Shown here piece after piece: positions 40,105 through 49,938 of a stretch of DNA of 64,000 nt. A program made the position numbers and the translations under genes. The notes under the pieces are model-generated. The model worked only from the letters and a program-made list of their open reading frames with translations. It was not told where the DNA came from and searched no databases. This DNA is from Streptomyces sp. DH41 (GTDB taxonomy: Bacteria > Actinomycetota > Actinomycetes > Streptomycetales > Streptomycetaceae), in assembly GCF_029813785.1 (NCBI RefSeq), contig NZ_JARVKY010000024.1, positions 62,001 through 126,000 of the forward strand. The letters are read 5' to 3'. Each line of letters begins with the position of its first letter. Position 1 is the first letter of the stretch.

Positions 40105-40845
40105 ATGGCGGGCAGGCCGCTGATCGGCGTCAGTACGTATCTGGAGTCCGGGGCGCGCTGGGGCGTGTGGGAGCTGGAGGCGGCGCTGTTGCCGGCCGGG
40201 TATCCGCGGCTCGTGCAGCGGGCGGGTGGACTGGCCGTGATGCTTCCGCCGGACGCGCCGGAGCACGCCGCCGCCGCCGTCGCCCGCCTCGACGGGCTGG
40301 CGATCGCGGGCGGCCCGGACGTGGAACCCGTCCGCTACGGCGCCGAGCCCGGCCCGCACACCGGCCCGCCGGCCCGGGCCCGGGACACGTGGGAGCTGGC
40401 GCTCATCGAGGCGGCCCTGGCCGCGCGCGTGCCGCTGCTGGGCATCTGCCGGGGCATGCAGCTGCTCAACGTCGCCCTGGGCGGCACCCTCGTCCAGCAC
40501 ATCGACGGCCACGCCGAGGTGGTGGGCGTGTTCGGGGGCCACCCGGTCACACCGGTGCCGGGGTCGCTGTACGCCGGTGTCGTCCCCGAGGAGATGTTCG
40601 TGCCGACGTACCACCACCAGGCGGTGGACCGGCTCGGCACGGGTCTCGTCGCGTCGGCCCACGCTGCGGACGGCACCGTGGAGGCCCTGGAACTGCCGTC
40701 CGCCCCGGGCTGGGTCCTCGGCGTGCAGTGGCATCCGGAGATGGACAAGGACGTACGGGTGATGCGGGCACTGGTGGACGCGGCGCGGCCGGTCCGAGCC
40801 GAGACCACTCCGGCGATGCCGGGAACGAGTCCTCGGACCCGGTGA
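40105..40845 (+). CDS. Gamma-glutamyl-amide hydrolase (PuuD type)
   Basis: The 246-residue class I glutamine amidotransferase-like hydrolase has Cys115 in LGICRGMQLLNVALGGTLVQHI and His210/Glu212 in VLGVQWHPEMD. The start GRPLIGVSTYLE and LPAGYPRLVQRAGGLAVMLPP match PuuD. It should release glutamate from gamma-glutamylated amines or acids, closing the pathway that begins with the GlnA4-type ligase. It lies 123 bases after the regulator; GGGAGG precedes ATG. Confidence 0.92.
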   Translation: MAGRPLIGVSTYLESGARWGVWELEAALLPAGYPRLVQRAGGLAVMLPPDAPEHAAAAVARLDGLAIAGGPDVEPVRYGAEPGPHTGPPARARDTWELALIEAALAARVPLLGICRGMQLLNVALGGTLVQHIDGHAEVVGVFGGHPVTPVPGSLYAGVVPEEMFVPTYHHQAVDRLGTGLVASAHAADGTVEALELPSAPGWVLGVQWHPEMDKDVRVMRALVDAARPVRAETTPAMPGTSPRTR

Positions 40846-40989
40846 CGGCGGCCGGCGCGCCCGAGAGGGCGCAAGGGTGCGCGAGCCGGGGCCGGGCCCC
40901 ACCGCCGGCCCCGGCCCTGGCGGAGCACCCGGCGCGCCCCGCCTGTGAGAGTCCTCGGGGCGAGCCCGCCCTGGACTCCGCCGGCAGAT

Positions 40990-41958
40990 CTACCCCCGCG
41001 TCAGTGACAGCAGTTGCCGGGCCGGGCCCGTCGGGCGGTGGCCCGTGGGCCACACCGCTCGTAGGTCGCGGGCCAGCGCGACGTCCGCCACGGGCACGCT
41101 CACCAGGCGCCGGGTGGTGAGCTCCTCGCCGACGGCGAGTTCGCTGAGGACGGAGGGGCCCGCGCCGCTCACGGCCGCCGCCTTCACCGCGGTGGTCGAC
41201 GAGAGTTCGATCAGCGGGCGGGCCAGACCGCCCAGGGCCGCGTCCAGGACCTGCCGGGTGCCCGAACCCTTCTCCCGGAGGATCAGCGGGGTCGCCGCCA
41301 GTTCCGCCGCCGCGAGCGGGCGCCGGCGGCGGGCCCACGGGTGGCCCGGCGCGGTCACGACGATCAGCCGGTCACGGGCGATGACGGCCGAGTCGAGGCC
41401 CGCCGGGACACTCACCCCTTCCACGAAACCCAGGTCGGCCTCGCCGGACAGCAGGCGCTCCGCCACCGCCGCGGAGTTCCCGGCGAGCAGCGAGACCGCC
41501 GTGTCCGGCAGCTGGGAGCGCAGCGCGACCAGCCAGCCCGGCAGCAGGTACTCCGCGATCGTCATGCTCGCCGCCACCCGCAGCCGCGAGTCCCGTCGGT
41601 CCCGCAGCGCCTGCGCGCCCGCGTCGAACGCCTCGGCCGCCTCCACGATCCGGCGCGCCCAGTCCGTGACCAGCGCGCCGGCGTCGGTGAGCCGGGAACC
41701 GCGCGGCGACCGGTCCACCAGCGCCACCCCCAGCTGGCGTTCCATCGAGCGGATACGACTGCTGGCGGCCGGCTGCGTGACGCCCAGCTCGCGCGCCGCC
41801 CCGCCGAGGCTGCCCAGCCGCGCCACAGCCAGCAGCAGCTCCATCGCCCCGAGATCCGGCACCCGGTGCGCCAGCGAGCCCGCCGCGTGCCGCCCCGGCG
41901 CCTCCTGTCCGCCCTCCGTACCGCCCGCGCCGCCCGTACCACCCGCACCGCTGCTCAT
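40990..41958 (-). CDS. LysR-family transcriptional regulator
   Basis: The 322-residue LTTR has the N-terminal winged helix (LGAMELLLAVARLGSLGGAARELGVTQPAASSRIRSMERQLG, about 36-76) and a C-terminal effector domain (LRVAASMTIAEYLLPGWLVALRSQLPDT, GEADLGFVEG, ATPLILREKGSGTRQVLDAAL), preceded by a Gly-rich tail of about 27 residues. It is divergent from the TDT transporter with 70 bases between starts. The class resembles CysB/CbbR-type regulators, but the effector cannot be told. Confidence 0.92.
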   Translation of the reverse strand: MSSGAGGTGGAGGTEGGQEAPGRHAAGSLAHRVPDLGAMELLLAVARLGSLGGAARELGVTQPAASSRIRSMERQLGVALVDRSPRGSRLTDAGALVTDWARRIVEAAEAFDAGAQALRDRRDSRLRVAASMTIAEYLLPGWLVALRSQLPDTAVSLLAGNSAAVAERLLSGEADLGFVEGVSVPAGLDSAVIARDRLIVVTAPGHPWARRRRPLAAAELAATPLILREKGSGTRQVLDAALGGLARPLIELSSTTAVKAAAVSGAGPSVLSELAVGEELTTRRLVSVPVADVALARDLRAVWPTGHRPTGPARQLLSLTRG

Positions 41959-41971
41959 AACTCCAGCTTAT
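41957..41971. promoter_or_regulatory. Possible LysR-type box
   Basis: ATAA-N7-TTAT (41957-41971) contains the T-N11-A core typical of LTTR sites and touches the LysR start codon. It could serve autorepression and activation of the divergent transporter. Confidence 0.4.
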
Positions 41972-42028
41972 GCCGTCATAGGGACGTGGCCCCTGGTCAG
42001 GGGATTCGACCACCGAGACCGTGGGCGC

Positions 42029-43186
<1,158 letters not shown>

Positions 43187-43881
43187 GGTACCGCCCGTCG
43201 ACGAGCGCGCAGGGCAGGCCGGGGAAGGCCTCCGGGCCGTCGTCGGCGGTGAAGCGGTACGGCTCGTCCGGCAGGACCACGACGTCCGGGCGGGCCTCCC
43301 GCAACTCCTCGACCGGGACCTTCGGGTAGCGCTCCGCGTGGCCGGCGTAGAGGTGGTCGATGCCCAGGCGGGCCAGTACGTCGCCCGCGAAGGTGTCGCG
43401 GCCCAGCACCATCCAGGGCCTGCGCCAGATCGGGACGACGGCCGTGGCACGCCGCTTCGGGGGTGACGGTGGGACGGCCGACCAGGCCGCCTCCGCCTCG
43501 TCCAGCCAGCGGGGCCGGGACGGCGACCCGCAGGCGGCCAGTACCCGCTCCAGTTCGGTGAAGGCCTGCGGCACGGTGCGGACCTCGGTCACCAGCACCT
43601 CGACGCCCGCGGCGCGCAGGGCGTCGAGATCGGGGGCGCGGTTCTCCTCCTCGTTGGCGACCACCAGGTCGGGGGCGAGGGTGAGGATCCGCTCGGTCTT
43701 CGGGTTCTTCGTGCCTCCGACGCGTACGACGTCGAGGCCGGCCGGGTGGGTGCACCAGTCGGTGGCGCCGGTCAGGACCCCCGGGACCGTGAGCGCCACG
43801 GCCTCGGTCAGCGACGGTACGAGGGAGACGACCCTCATCGCACTCCCGCCCGTGCCCTCATCGCACCCCCGCCCCGTGTCC

Positions 43882-44451
43882 TCACCGGCGCGGCCCGTCC
43901 CGTACCGCCTCGATGTGCTCGGCGACGGCGACCACGATCAGCCGGGTGTCGGGCACCGTGGCCCGCCACCGGTGCCGTACGCCTCCGGTGAGGTACAGCG
44001 TGTCGCCACGCCCCAGCCGGTAGGCGCGGCCCTCGGCCTCGATCTCCACGGCGCCCTCGGTCACGAACATCAGCTGGTCGTTGCGGTACTGCAGTTCGCG
44101 GCCGGCGTCGTGGTCCCCGGTGAACTCGGAGGCGTGCATCTGGTGGTGTCCGCGCACCAGGGAGCGCACCTTGGGCGCCAGCTCCGGATCGGGGTCCTCG
44201 GCCCGGACCACGTCCACGCTGCACGCGGGGTCGGCGGCGGCGAGCAGCTCCACGGCGGTGGTGCGCAGCGCGTCGGCCACCTTCTCCAGGGAACTCTGGC
44301 TGGGCCGCGCCCGGTCGTTCTCGATCTGACTCAGGAACGGCACGGACAGGCCGCTGCGCTCGGACACGACGGCGAGGGTGAGCTCGAGGGCGCGGCGCCG
44401 CCGCCGCACGGCCGCGCCCACCCGAAGGTGCTGATCCTTGTGGTCGCCCAT
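43882..44451 (-). CDS. XRE-cupin regulator
   Basis: The 189-residue protein joins an N-terminal XRE helix-turn-helix (GAAVRRRRRALELTLAVVSERSGLSVPFLSQIENDRARPSQSSLEKVADAL) with a C-terminal cupin (LQYRNDQLMFVTEGAVEIEAEGRAYRLGRGDTLYLTGGVRHRWRA). Such proteins often govern polyamine, sugar or amino-acid genes through a ligand in the cupin. ATG at 44451 is preferred over GTG at 44472 because GGAGGGAG lies between them at a workable distance. Confidence 0.88.
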   Translation of the reverse strand: MGDHKDQHLRVGAAVRRRRRALELTLAVVSERSGLSVPFLSQIENDRARPSQSSLEKVADALRTTAVELLAAADPACSVDVVRAEDPDPELAPKVRSLVRGHHQMHASEFTGDHDAGRELQYRNDQLMFVTEGAVEIEAEGRAYRLGRGDTLYLTGGVRHRWRATVPDTRLIVVAVAEHIEAVRDGPRR

Positions 44452-44472
44452 CGCTCCGGCTCCCTCCTCCAC

Positions 44473-44853
44473 CCGTCGCCGTACCCTGATGAGTTCTCTG
44501 CACCCTACGCATGTTCGGCAAACCGTTTCATGCGGCCGTCACATCGACGTCACGGTGCGGTGGCCAGGACCTCACATTTCTCGCCATCTCACGGGCGGCC
44601 CGTCCGACGCACCGTGCACCTCATCCGTTCAAGGCGCGGAGCGCCCTCCGTGTTCCCGCCAGCCCCTCACGCCTCGGCGACGCGGGCTCAGGCAGGGGGT
44701 TGGCGCTCCGTGGTTGGCCAAATCCTTACCGTGTCCCGGTCGCGGACGGCTCGAGGGGTGGGCCCGGCCGCGCCCTGTCAGGAGGCGCGTGCCGGGCCCA
44801 CCCCTCGGGGGCGGTCGGTACGGGAGCCCGTACCGGTGCCGTGCTACCGGGTG
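44473..44853. other. Intergenic region before the glycine-betaine operon end
   Basis: These 381 bases separate the cupin regulator (upstream side) from the transporter stop. Apart from the hairpin at 44752-44807 it contains no supported gene; the section 44480-44740 is less GC-rich than the surroundings and may hold the regulator's promoter. Confidence 0.5.
44752..44807 (-). terminator. Terminator of the glycine-betaine transporter operon
   Basis: CGAGGGGTGGGCCCGGC pairs perfectly over 17 bases with 44791-44807, and CGCGCC/GGCGCG extend the stem after a one-base bulge. It lies 46 bases past the transporter stop. Confidence 0.8.
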
Positions 44854-47469
44854 TTACTGCGGGGTCATCCGGCCGACCATGTCCGGGTGCTCCTCCAGCC
44901 AGGCGGCGACGGCTTCCTCCTCCTTGCCCTGACCGCGGTCCTTGATCTCGGCCTCCAGGGTGCCGAGCTCGTCCTCGGTCATGTGGAAGCCCTTGATCCA
45001 CTCGGTGAGCTGCGGGTACTGCTCGGGGAACGCCTTGCTGGAGATGGTGCGGATCGTGTTGCCCTCACCGAAGGCCTTCTTGGGGTCCTTCAGCTTGGTC
45101 AGCTCGTAGTCGCTGTACGCCCAGTGCGGCGACCACAGGACGACCGCGATCGGCTCCTTCTTGGAGAGGGCGCGCTTCAGCTCGGCCAGCATCGCCGGCG
45201 TGGAGCCGTCGACGACCTTGTACTCGTCCTCCAGGCCGTAGCCCGGCATGACCTCGTTCTTGAGCAGCTGCATCTGACCGGTGCCGGGCTCGATGCCGAT
45301 GATCTTCCCGTCGAAGACGTCGCCCTTGCCCTTGAGGTCCGCGATCGACTTGACGTCCTTCACGTACGCGGGGACCGCGATGTCCAGGGAGGTCGGCTCG
45401 TACCAGGTGCCCAGGTCGTTGAGGTCGTTCTTGTGCTTGTCCCAGTAGTTCTTCTGGGCGTAGGGCAGCCAGGCGTCGAAGTTGAGGTCGAGGTCGCCGG
45501 AGGCCAGGCCCGTGTAGACGGGACCGACGTCCATCTGCTTCAGCTTCAGCTCGTAGCCGCGCCGCTCCAGGACGTTCTTCCACAGGTAGGTGACGGCGAC
45601 GTCCTCCTCCCAGGGGAACCAGGCGACGTCCAGCGGGCGCTCGGCCTCGGCCGGGGTGGCACCGGCGCCGCCCTGGACCGGGGCGAGCTCGTCGACGATG
45701 CCCGGGTTGGCCCCCAGCCAGGTGCGGACGGCGTCCTGCTGCTTGCCCTTGCCGGCCTTGTTGATCTCGGCCTCGAGGCTGGTGAGCTGCTTCTCGGTCA
45801 TCGAGAAGTCCTTGAGCCACTTGGCGACGGTGGGGTTGTCGCCGGCGAAGCCCTTGCGGGACAGCGTGTGCACGCCGTCGCCCGAGCCCCAGGCGCCCTT
45901 GGGGTCCTTGAGCTTCTTCAGCTCCATGTCGTTGTACGCCCAGTGCGGAGACCAGAGCGTGACGACGATCGGTTCCTTCTTGCTCATCGCCCGCTTCAGC
46001 TCGGCCAGCATCGCCGGGGTGGAGCTGTCGACGACCTTGTACTCCTTGTCCAGGCCGTACTCCTTGAGGACCTTGCTCTTCAGCAGGGCCATCTCGCCGG
46101 CGCTGGGCTCGATGCCGGTGATCTTCCCGTCGAACAGGCCGGCCTTGCCCTTGAGGTCCGCCAGGGAGTTGACGTCCTTCATGTAGGCGGGGACGGTCAG
46201 CTCGAGGGTCGTCTCGTCGTACCAGGAGCCGAGGTCGTCGAGGTTCTCGCCGTACTTCTTCCAGTACTGCTCGTGGGTGGTCGGCAGCCAGGAGTTGGTG
46301 ACGAGGTCGATGTCGCCCTGGGCCAGGGAGGTGTAGAGCGGCCCGGCGTCGAACTGCTTGGCCTCCACCTCGTAGCCGCGCTGTTCGAGGATCTCCTTCC
46401 ACAGGTAGGTGGAGGCGATGCCCTCGTCCCAGGGGACGTAGCCGAGGCTGACCTTCTTGCCCTCGCCGACGTTCTTGCCGTCGGCGACGGACTTCGAGTC
46501 GTCGGACCCGCCGAAGACGCCCATGCCGCCGGCCACCAGGCCGAGGATCACGATGCCGATCACGGCGACCTGCGGCTGGGGGCGGTAGGACCAGATCTTC
46601 AGGCCCTGGGCGGCGCGGACCTTGGCGGCGGCGCGGCGGCCCAGCGGCGAGACGTGGGTGCCGAGCGCGCTGGTCATGCGGTCCAGGTAGATCGCGAGGA
46701 TCACGATGGCGAGACCGGCTTCGGCGCCGAGGCCGACGTTGAGCTGGCCGATGGACTCCATGACGTCGCCGCCGAGTCCGCCGGTGCCGACCATGCCGGC
46801 GATCGCGGCCATGGACAGGCCGAGCATGATGACCTGGTTGACGCCCGCCATCACCGTGGGCAGCGCGAGCGGGAGCTGGACCCGCAGCAGGGTGTTGCGG
46901 GGGGTGGTGCCGAAGGCCTCGGCGGCCTCGACCAGCTCCTTGTCGACCTGCCGGATGCCCAGCTCGGTCATGCGCACGCCGGGGGCGAGCGCGAAGATCA
47001 GGGTGGCCACGATGCCCGGGGCGGAGCCGGTCCCGAAGAACAGGATCGCCGGGATGAGGTAGATCATCGCGGGCAGTGTCTGCATGAAGTCCAGCACCGG
47101 CCGGACGAACGCGCTGACCCGGTCGGAGCGGGCCGCCCAGATACCCACCGGCACCGAGATGATCAGGGCGATGATCGTGGCGACCAGCAGGAGCGCCAGG
47201 GTCACCATCGAGTTCTCCCACAGACCGAGGGACTCGATGAAGGCGAACCCGGCGAAGGAGAGGACACCGGCGAAGGTGCCGCGCAGCCAGAAGGCCACCA
47301 CGGCGAAGATGCCGGCGAGCAGCAGCGGCTGGGGGGCCTGGAGGACGGCGTTGATGCCGTCGTAGGCGCCGGTGAAGATGGTCTCGAGGAAGCCGAAGAG
47401 CCAGGAGACGTTGTCGAGCAGCCAGTCGACGGTGCTGTTGACCCAGTCACCGAGGGGGATTCTAGGCAC
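44854..47469 (-). CDS. Glycine betaine/proline ABC permease fused to two binding domains
   Basis: The 871-residue protein begins with an OpuAB/ProW permease (residues about 1-315) with several helices and the EAA loop EAAEAFGTTPRNTLLRVQLPLALPTVMAG. After one more membrane helix come two OpuAC domains in tandem: about 355-600 (SLGYVPWDEGIASTYLWKEIL, TLWSPHWAYNDMELKKLKD) and 615-871 (VAWFPWEEDVAVTYLWKNVL, VLWSPHWAYSDYELTKLKD). The repeated Trp/Tyr residues fit the aromatic cage for quaternary amines. GTG at 47469 overlaps the end of the ATPase gene by 8 bases. It works with that ATPase in osmoprotection. Confidence 0.93.
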   Translation of the reverse strand: MPRIPLGDWVNSTVDWLLDNVSWLFGFLETIFTGAYDGINAVLQAPQPLLLAGIFAVVAFWLRGTFAGVLSFAGFAFIESLGLWENSMVTLALLLVATIIALIISVPVGIWAARSDRVSAFVRPVLDFMQTLPAMIYLIPAILFFGTGSAPGIVATLIFALAPGVRMTELGIRQVDKELVEAAEAFGTTPRNTLLRVQLPLALPTVMAGVNQVIMLGLSMAAIAGMVGTGGLGGDVMESIGQLNVGLGAEAGLAIVILAIYLDRMTSALGTHVSPLGRRAAAKVRAAQGLKIWSYRPQPQVAVIGIVILGLVAGGMGVFGGSDDSKSVADGKNVGEGKKVSLGYVPWDEGIASTYLWKEILEQRGYEVEAKQFDAGPLYTSLAQGDIDLVTNSWLPTTHEQYWKKYGENLDDLGSWYDETTLELTVPAYMKDVNSLADLKGKAGLFDGKITGIEPSAGEMALLKSKVLKEYGLDKEYKVVDSSTPAMLAELKRAMSKKEPIVVTLWSPHWAYNDMELKKLKDPKGAWGSGDGVHTLSRKGFAGDNPTVAKWLKDFSMTEKQLTSLEAEINKAGKGKQQDAVRTWLGANPGIVDELAPVQGGAGATPAEAERPLDVAWFPWEEDVAVTYLWKNVLERRGYELKLKQMDVGPVYTGLASGDLDLNFDAWLPYAQKNYWDKHKNDLNDLGTWYEPTSLDIAVPAYVKDVKSIADLKGKGDVFDGKIIGIEPGTGQMQLLKNEVMPGYGLEDEYKVVDGSTPAMLAELKRALSKKEPIAVVLWSPHWAYSDYELTKLKDPKKAFGEGNTIRTISSKAFPEQYPQLTEWIKGFHMTEDELGTLEAEIKDRGQGKEEEAVAAWLEEHPDMVGRMTPQ

Positions 47470-48550
47470 GGGACATCACCTTCTCGCCGCCCTTGTCCCG
47501 CGGGGTGTCGCAGACACCGGGGACCGTGTCCTCGTCGCCGAGGAAGCCGACGAGCCGCCGGGCCGGGACGACGCCGACGAGCGCGCGGTCGCTGTCGAGC
47601 ACCGCCACCGAGTGGGAGACACGGGCGCTGATCGCGCACAGCTCGGCGAACGACGTGTCGGGCGTGGCGGTCTCGCAGCCGCAGTCGGCCTCGTCGCCGC
47701 GCGTCTCCGTCTCCATGACGGAGCCCGCGGTGAGCACACGGGAGCGGTCGACGTCCCGGGTGAAGGAGGCGACGTAGTCGTTGGCGGGACGTATCAGGAT
47801 GTCCTGCGCGGTGCCTATCTGCACGATCTCGCCGTCGCGCATCACGGCGATGCGGTCGCCCAGGCGCATGGCCTCGTTGAGGTCGTGGGTGATGAAGACG
47901 ATGGTCTTCTTCAGGGTCTTCTGCAGGTCGAGCAGCTGGTCCTGCATGTCGCGGCGGATCAGCGGGTCGAGGGCGCTGAAGGACTCGTCCATCAGCAGCA
48001 GGTCGGCGTCCGTGGCGAGCGCGCGGGCGAGGCCGACACGCTGCTGCATACCGCCGGACAGCTCGTCGGGCCAGGACTTCTCCCAGCCGGCCAGGCCGCA
48101 CAGGGCGAGCGCCTCGTCGGCGCGGCGTTCGCGCTCGGCGCGGGGCACGCCCTGCACTTCGAGACCGTAGGCGGCGTTGTCACGGACGCTGCGGTGCGGG
48201 AAGAGCGCGAAGTGCTGGAAGACCATGCTGATCTGCTTGGAGCGGACCTCGCGCAGTTCGCGGTCGCTGAGTTCGGTCAGGTCCTGTCCCCCGAAGCGGA
48301 CGCGCCCGGCGGTCGGCTCCGACAGACCGTTGAGCATGCGCAGGAGCGTGGACTTGCCGGACCCGGACAGGCCCATGACCACGAAGATCTCCCCGGGTTC
48401 CACGGTGAAGGACGCGTCGATGACGGCGGCCGTGGTGCCGTCGGCGCGCAGTTCCTCGCGGTTGGTTCCCTTGCGCAGTCGATCGACTGCCTGGTCCGGT
48501 TTTTTGCCGAAGACCTTGTACAGGTTTTCGGCCTCTAGCCTGGCTGACAC
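47462..48550 (-). CDS. Glycine betaine/proline ABC ATPase (ProV/OpuAA)
   Basis: The 362-residue ATPase has the ProV-type extension, Walker A GLSGSGKSTLLRMLNGL, Q loop, signature LSGGMQQRVGLARAL, Walker B LLLMDESFSALD and the H loop THDLNEAMRLGD. A single CBS-like segment (DTSFAELCAISARVSHSVAVLDSDRALVGVV) follows, and a Cys-containing linker, DEADCGCET, lies before it. CBS domains in OpuA sense ionic strength or c-di-AMP. GTG at 48550 is chosen because GAGGT lies 6 bases before it; ATG at 48565 is possible. Confidence 0.93.
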   Translation of the reverse strand: MSARLEAENLYKVFGKKPDQAVDRLRKGTNREELRADGTTAAVIDASFTVEPGEIFVVMGLSGSGKSTLLRMLNGLSEPTAGRVRFGGQDLTELSDRELREVRSKQISMVFQHFALFPHRSVRDNAAYGLEVQGVPRAERERRADEALALCGLAGWEKSWPDELSGGMQQRVGLARALATDADLLLMDESFSALDPLIRRDMQDQLLDLQKTLKKTIVFITHDLNEAMRLGDRIAVMRDGEIVQIGTAQDILIRPANDYVASFTRDVDRSRVLTAGSVMETETRGDEADCGCETATPDTSFAELCAISARVSHSVAVLDSDRALVGVVPARRLVGFLGDEDTVPGVCDTPRDKGGEKVMSRA

Positions 48551-48764
48551 GCTTACCTCTTGCATAGGGGGCAGGGACAGGGGCGTGAAGACTGGTTGAC
48601 GCGACTCAGCGTGCAGCGACTCAGCGTTACGAAGACTCGCTAACAGTTGAAGGAATCAACAACCTTCTGCCCGGGTGCGCGCCTGCCCTGATCGTCCCGA
48701 CCCAAACGCATGAGTGACCCAGTTCACACGTCCTCCACCATCCGTCCATGTGTCCTGCGGCATG
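48551..48764. promoter_or_regulatory. Divergent region of transporter operon and exonuclease gene
   Basis: The section contains two direct repeats GCGACTCAGCGT at 48601-48612 and 48616-48627, and an inverted repeat GTTGA-AGGAA-TCAAC at 48646-48660. Either could serve osmoregulation of the transporter operon. No sigma-70 hexamers stand out. Confidence 0.4.
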
Positions 48765-49694
48765 ATGCGAGGCGTGACCGGACGACTGATGCTTCTCGAC
48801 ACCGCCTCCCTCTACTTCCGCGCCTACTTCGGCGTGCCGGACTCGGTGAAGGCCCCCGACGGCACGCCGGTGAACGCCGTGCGCGGACTCCTCGACTTCA
48901 TCGACCGCCTGGTGAAGGACCACCGGCCCGACCATCTGGTCGCCTGCATGGACGCCGACTGGCGCCCGCGGTGGCGGGTGGAGCTGATCCCCACCTACAA
49001 GGCGCACCGCGTCGCCGAGGAGACCACCGAGGGCCCGGACACCGAGGAGGTACCCGACACGCTCTCGCCCCAGGTGCCGGTCATCGAGGACGTCCTCGAC
49101 GCCCTCGGCATCGCCCGCGTCGGTGTGGCCGGGTACGAGGCGGACGACGTCATCGGCACGTACACGGCGCGGGCCACCGGCCCGGTCGACATCGTCACCG
49201 GCGACCGAGACCTCTACCAGCTCGTCGACGACGCCCGTGGCGTGCGCGTGCTCTACCCGGTCAAGGGCGTCGGCACGCTCCACCTCACGGACGAGGCCGC
49301 GCTGCGCGAGAAGTACGGCGTCGACGGCCGCGGGTACGCCGACCTGGCGCTGTTGCGGGGCGACCCTAGCGACGGCCTGCCGGGCGTGGCGGGCATCGGC
49401 GAGAAGACGGCGGCCAAACTGCTCGCCGAGTTCGGGGACCTGGCCGGGATCCAGGCGGCCGTGGACGATCCGAAGGCGAAGCTCACGCCCTCGCAGCGCA
49501 AGCGGCTGACCGAGGCGCGCCCGTATCTCGCGGTCGCCCCGAAGGTCGTCCGGGTCGCCGACGACGTCCCGCTGCCGGACGTGGGCACCGCGCTGCCGCA
49601 CGCCCCGCACGACGCGGCGGCCCTGGACGAACTGGCGGCTCGCTGGGGCCTGGGTGGGTCACTGCAGCGACTGCTGACGACACTCACCGCCTGA
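48765..49694 (+). CDS. 5'-3' exonuclease (FEN/PolA N-domain type)
   Basis: This roughly 309-residue protein is a stand-alone homologue of the 5' nuclease domain of DNA polymerase I. Conserved acidic positions appear in MLLDTASLYFRAYFG, ACMDADWRPRWR, YEADDVIGT and VTGDRDLYQLV, and the helix-hairpin-helix in GDPSDGLPGVAGIGEKTAAKLL. It should remove flaps or primers from DNA. Starts at 48762 or 48765 (ATG) and 48774 (GTG) are all close to the homology start; the exact one is uncertain. Confidence 0.9.
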   Translation: MRGVTGRLMLLDTASLYFRAYFGVPDSVKAPDGTPVNAVRGLLDFIDRLVKDHRPDHLVACMDADWRPRWRVELIPTYKAHRVAEETTEGPDTEEVPDTLSPQVPVIEDVLDALGIARVGVAGYEADDVIGTYTARATGPVDIVTGDRDLYQLVDDARGVRVLYPVKGVGTLHLTDEAALREKYGVDGRGYADLALLRGDPSDGLPGVAGIGEKTAAKLLAEFGDLAGIQAAVDDPKAKLTPSQRKRLTEARPYLAVAPKVVRVADDVPLPDVGTALPHAPHDAAALDELAARWGLGGSLQRLLTTLTA

Positions 49695-49697
49695 GCC

Positions 49698-49764
49698 GGT
49701 CCGGCGCCGGCCCGGGACCGGGTCCGCGCCGGCCCTGGTCCGGGTCCACGCCGGCCCGCGTCGC
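49698..49764. repeat. Three tandem 22-23-bp GC-rich repeats
   Basis: Units of the form GGTCC-CGCCGGCCC-GGTCCG follow the exonuclease stop at 49698, 49721 and 49743. They could fold into overlapping hairpins and end transcription of the exonuclease gene. Confidence 0.6.
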
Positions 49765-49887
49765 ACCGCCGGGCAGGCGATGCCCGCAGGGTGAATCGGT
49801 GCCCTGCCCGGGGGAAGTCGTACCTTGCGCGTGGGGGCTTCATGGGGCACCCCTCCATGACGTGCCGTGTGGGGCGGGGATGCTAAC

Positions 49888-49901
49888 TTAGGTGAACCTA
49901 A
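49888..49901. promoter_or_regulatory. Iron box (DmdR/IdeR-type operator)
   Basis: TTAGGTGAACCTAA is a perfect 14-base palindrome with the half-site TTAGGT of DtxR-family iron boxes. It lies 38 bases before the siderophore-interacting protein start, so iron-dependent repression is expected. Confidence 0.75.
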
Positions 49902-49938
49902 CTCAGGGAGCCCTCACGCAGGGATCAGGGAGGCCGTC

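Noticed and set aside
43360..47631. 1423-codon open frame antisense to the betaine transporter
   Set aside because: It is the complementary-frame image of strongly GC-biased codons. Its translation is low-complexity Gly/Val/Leu/Asp and matches no family, while the opposite strand encodes clear transporter domains.
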